Shown here: positions 22,975 through 23,877 of the stretch, in pieces
How positions within the stretch are numbered: position 1 is the first letter of the stretch
Layout: every line of letters starts with the position of its first letter
NCBI GenBank assembly: GCA_019634245.1
Contig: JAHQVR010000184.1
Location: forward strand, 1 to 23,877
From: Gammaproteobacteria bacterium
GTDB lineage: Bacteria; Pseudomonadota; Gammaproteobacteria; Granulosicoccales; Granulosicoccaceae
DNA: 23,877 nt
Direction: 5' to 3'
Notes under the pieces: model-generated
Database searches by the model: none
The model's input: the letters and a program-made list of their open reading frames with translations, nothing else
What the model was told of the DNA's origin: nothing
Translations under genes and position numbers: made by a program

Positions 22975-23877
22975 TCACAGGATATCTTGCGTATTTTGAA
23001 GCTTTAAATATCGTGCATACCGGCCCTTTTGTGCCACAAGCTGCTCATGTGTTCCTTGTTCCACCAATTGGCCCTTCTCCATAAATACTATTTTATCAGC
23101 ATGCCGTATGGTTGATAATCGATGAGCAATGACCATTGTGGTTTGCTCTGCGGATTTGCCAGAAAAGAGGTTTCGAAGCAGATGCTCACTTTCTGCATCC
23201 AGAGCACTAGTTGCCTCATCTAACAGTAGTATCGGAGCATTTTTAAGCATGGCACGCGCAATTGCGATTCTTTGGCGTTGACCGCCAGATAAGGACAGCC
23301 CGTGTTCACCCAATATCGTGTTATAGCCCTGCGGTAACTCCACAATGAATTCGTGAGCATTGGCTAACTTAGCGGCTCGTGTGATTGCCTCGTCCGTCGC
23401 TTCAAGCCGTCCGACAGCGATATTTTCAGCAACGGTATCAGAGAACAGTGTTGGGCTTTGCTCGACAACCGCTACCATCTCGCGCACTGCACCTCGAGAC
23501 AACTGCTCAATATCCATCCCGTCAATACATATTGTTCCTTCTGTCAACGGATACATACGAGTTAACAACTGAAATAGCGTGCTCTTACCTGATCCGGATG
23601 GCCCAACGATAGCCAATGTTTCACCTGGTTGGACACTTAACGACAATCGGTGAACGGCTGGGGTGTTGGTCTTCTCAGGATAGGAAAATGACACCGATTG
23701 AAACTGGATGGCCCCGGCATTCAATGTTGGTCGTGAGTTGTCCTGAGCCGTTTCTTCGGTAAGGTGTCCAACATCGAACAATTCAATGATTCGCTCAAAC
23801 GCGCCTGATGCACGCTTGAGTTCACTGTAATTCTCCGACAACACAGCAGCGCCAGTCGCCACCACAAAGGCATAGAG
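22975..23877 (-). CDS. ABC exporter (MsbA/LmrA type), C-terminal ATPase part, 5' end outside the window
   Basis: The frame is open through the right edge, so about 300 C-terminal residues are seen and the membrane domain is almost wholly missing. The first visible residues belong to the last helix of the transmembrane domain and its linker (ASGAFERIIELFD). The nucleotide-binding domain follows, with Walker A GPSGSGKST (nt 23604-23578), signature LSGGQRQR, Walker B ILLLDEATSALD and switch His in IAHRLST, all intact. Pairing of transmembrane and ATPase domains in one chain is typical of exporters of lipids, peptides or drugs. The substrate cannot be told from this fragment, and nothing links it to the sugar operons. 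Confidence 0.9.
   Translation of the reverse strand, partial: LYAFVVATGAAVLSENYSELKRASGAFERIIELFDVGHLTEETAQDNSRPTLNAGAIQFQSVSFSYPEKTNTPAVHRLSLSVQPGETLAIVGPSGSGKSTLFQLLTRMYPLTEGTICIDGMDIEQLSRGAVREMVAVVEQSPTLFSDTVAENIAVGRLEATDEAITRAAKLANAHEFIVELPQGYNTILGEHGLSLSGGQRQRIAIARAMLKNAPILLLDEATSALDAESEHLLRNLFSGKSAEQTTMVIAHRLSTIRHADKIVFMEKGQLVEQGTHEQLVAQKGRYARYLKLQNTQDIL

Overview
The window looks like a chromosomal stretch of a Gram-negative proteobacterium, probably a free-living (perhaps marine) gammaproteobacterium. The reasons are a GGDEF/EAL signalling protein, periplasmic signal peptides, a tripartite tricarboxylate (TTT) transporter, and moderate GC with dense operons. The exact taxon cannot be read from the sequence. 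There are no transposases, integrases, CRISPR arrays, rRNA genes or intact tRNA genes. Both window edges cut through genes.

Layout: (1) 1-1957, minus: a membrane-anchored GGDEF-EAL protein, its C-terminus cut by the left edge. (2) 2336-12718: a complete L-rhamnose locus with the same gene set and divergent arrangement as the rhizobial rha locus. rhaD and rhaI are on the minus strand; rhaR, rhaS, rhaT, rhaP, rhaQ and rhaK are on the plus strand. Rhamnose enters by an ABC importer (RhaSTPQ), is isomerised (RhaI), phosphorylated (RhaK) and cleaved to DHAP and lactaldehyde. The lactaldehyde is oxidised by the dehydrogenase half of the bifunctional RhaD. The divergent control region has a -35 box inside each arm of a perfect inverted repeat, a good candidate for the RhaR operator. 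(3) 12825-13859, plus: a periplasmic HtrA-type serine protease. (4) 13881-22520, minus: an eight-gene operon. Read 5' to 3' it encodes a TTT transporter (TctC, TctB, TctA), a dehydratase resembling L-lyxonate dehydratase, a 2-keto-3-deoxy-L-pentonate dehydratase, a GntR/FCD regulator, a PdxA-family dehydrogenase paralog and a 2-oxoglutarate-semialdehyde dehydrogenase. An 18-bp perfect palindrome of GntR/FCD type lies at its promoter. The expected flow is L-lyxonate to 2-keto-3-deoxy-L-lyxonate to 2-oxoglutarate semialdehyde to 2-oxoglutarate. (5) 22975-23877, minus: the ATPase end of an ABC exporter cut by the right edge.

Most worth pursuing: the PdxA paralog in the lyxonate operon, which has lost several substrate-contact residues of true PdxA and has no partner kinase; the two operator candidates; and the pairing of a rhamnose operon with a lyxonate operon. 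L-lyxose is the five-carbon analogue of L-mannose and L-rhamnose, so the two halves may serve sugars of one stereochemical series. Strong RNA hairpins directly follow both solute-binding-protein genes (rhaS and tctC).
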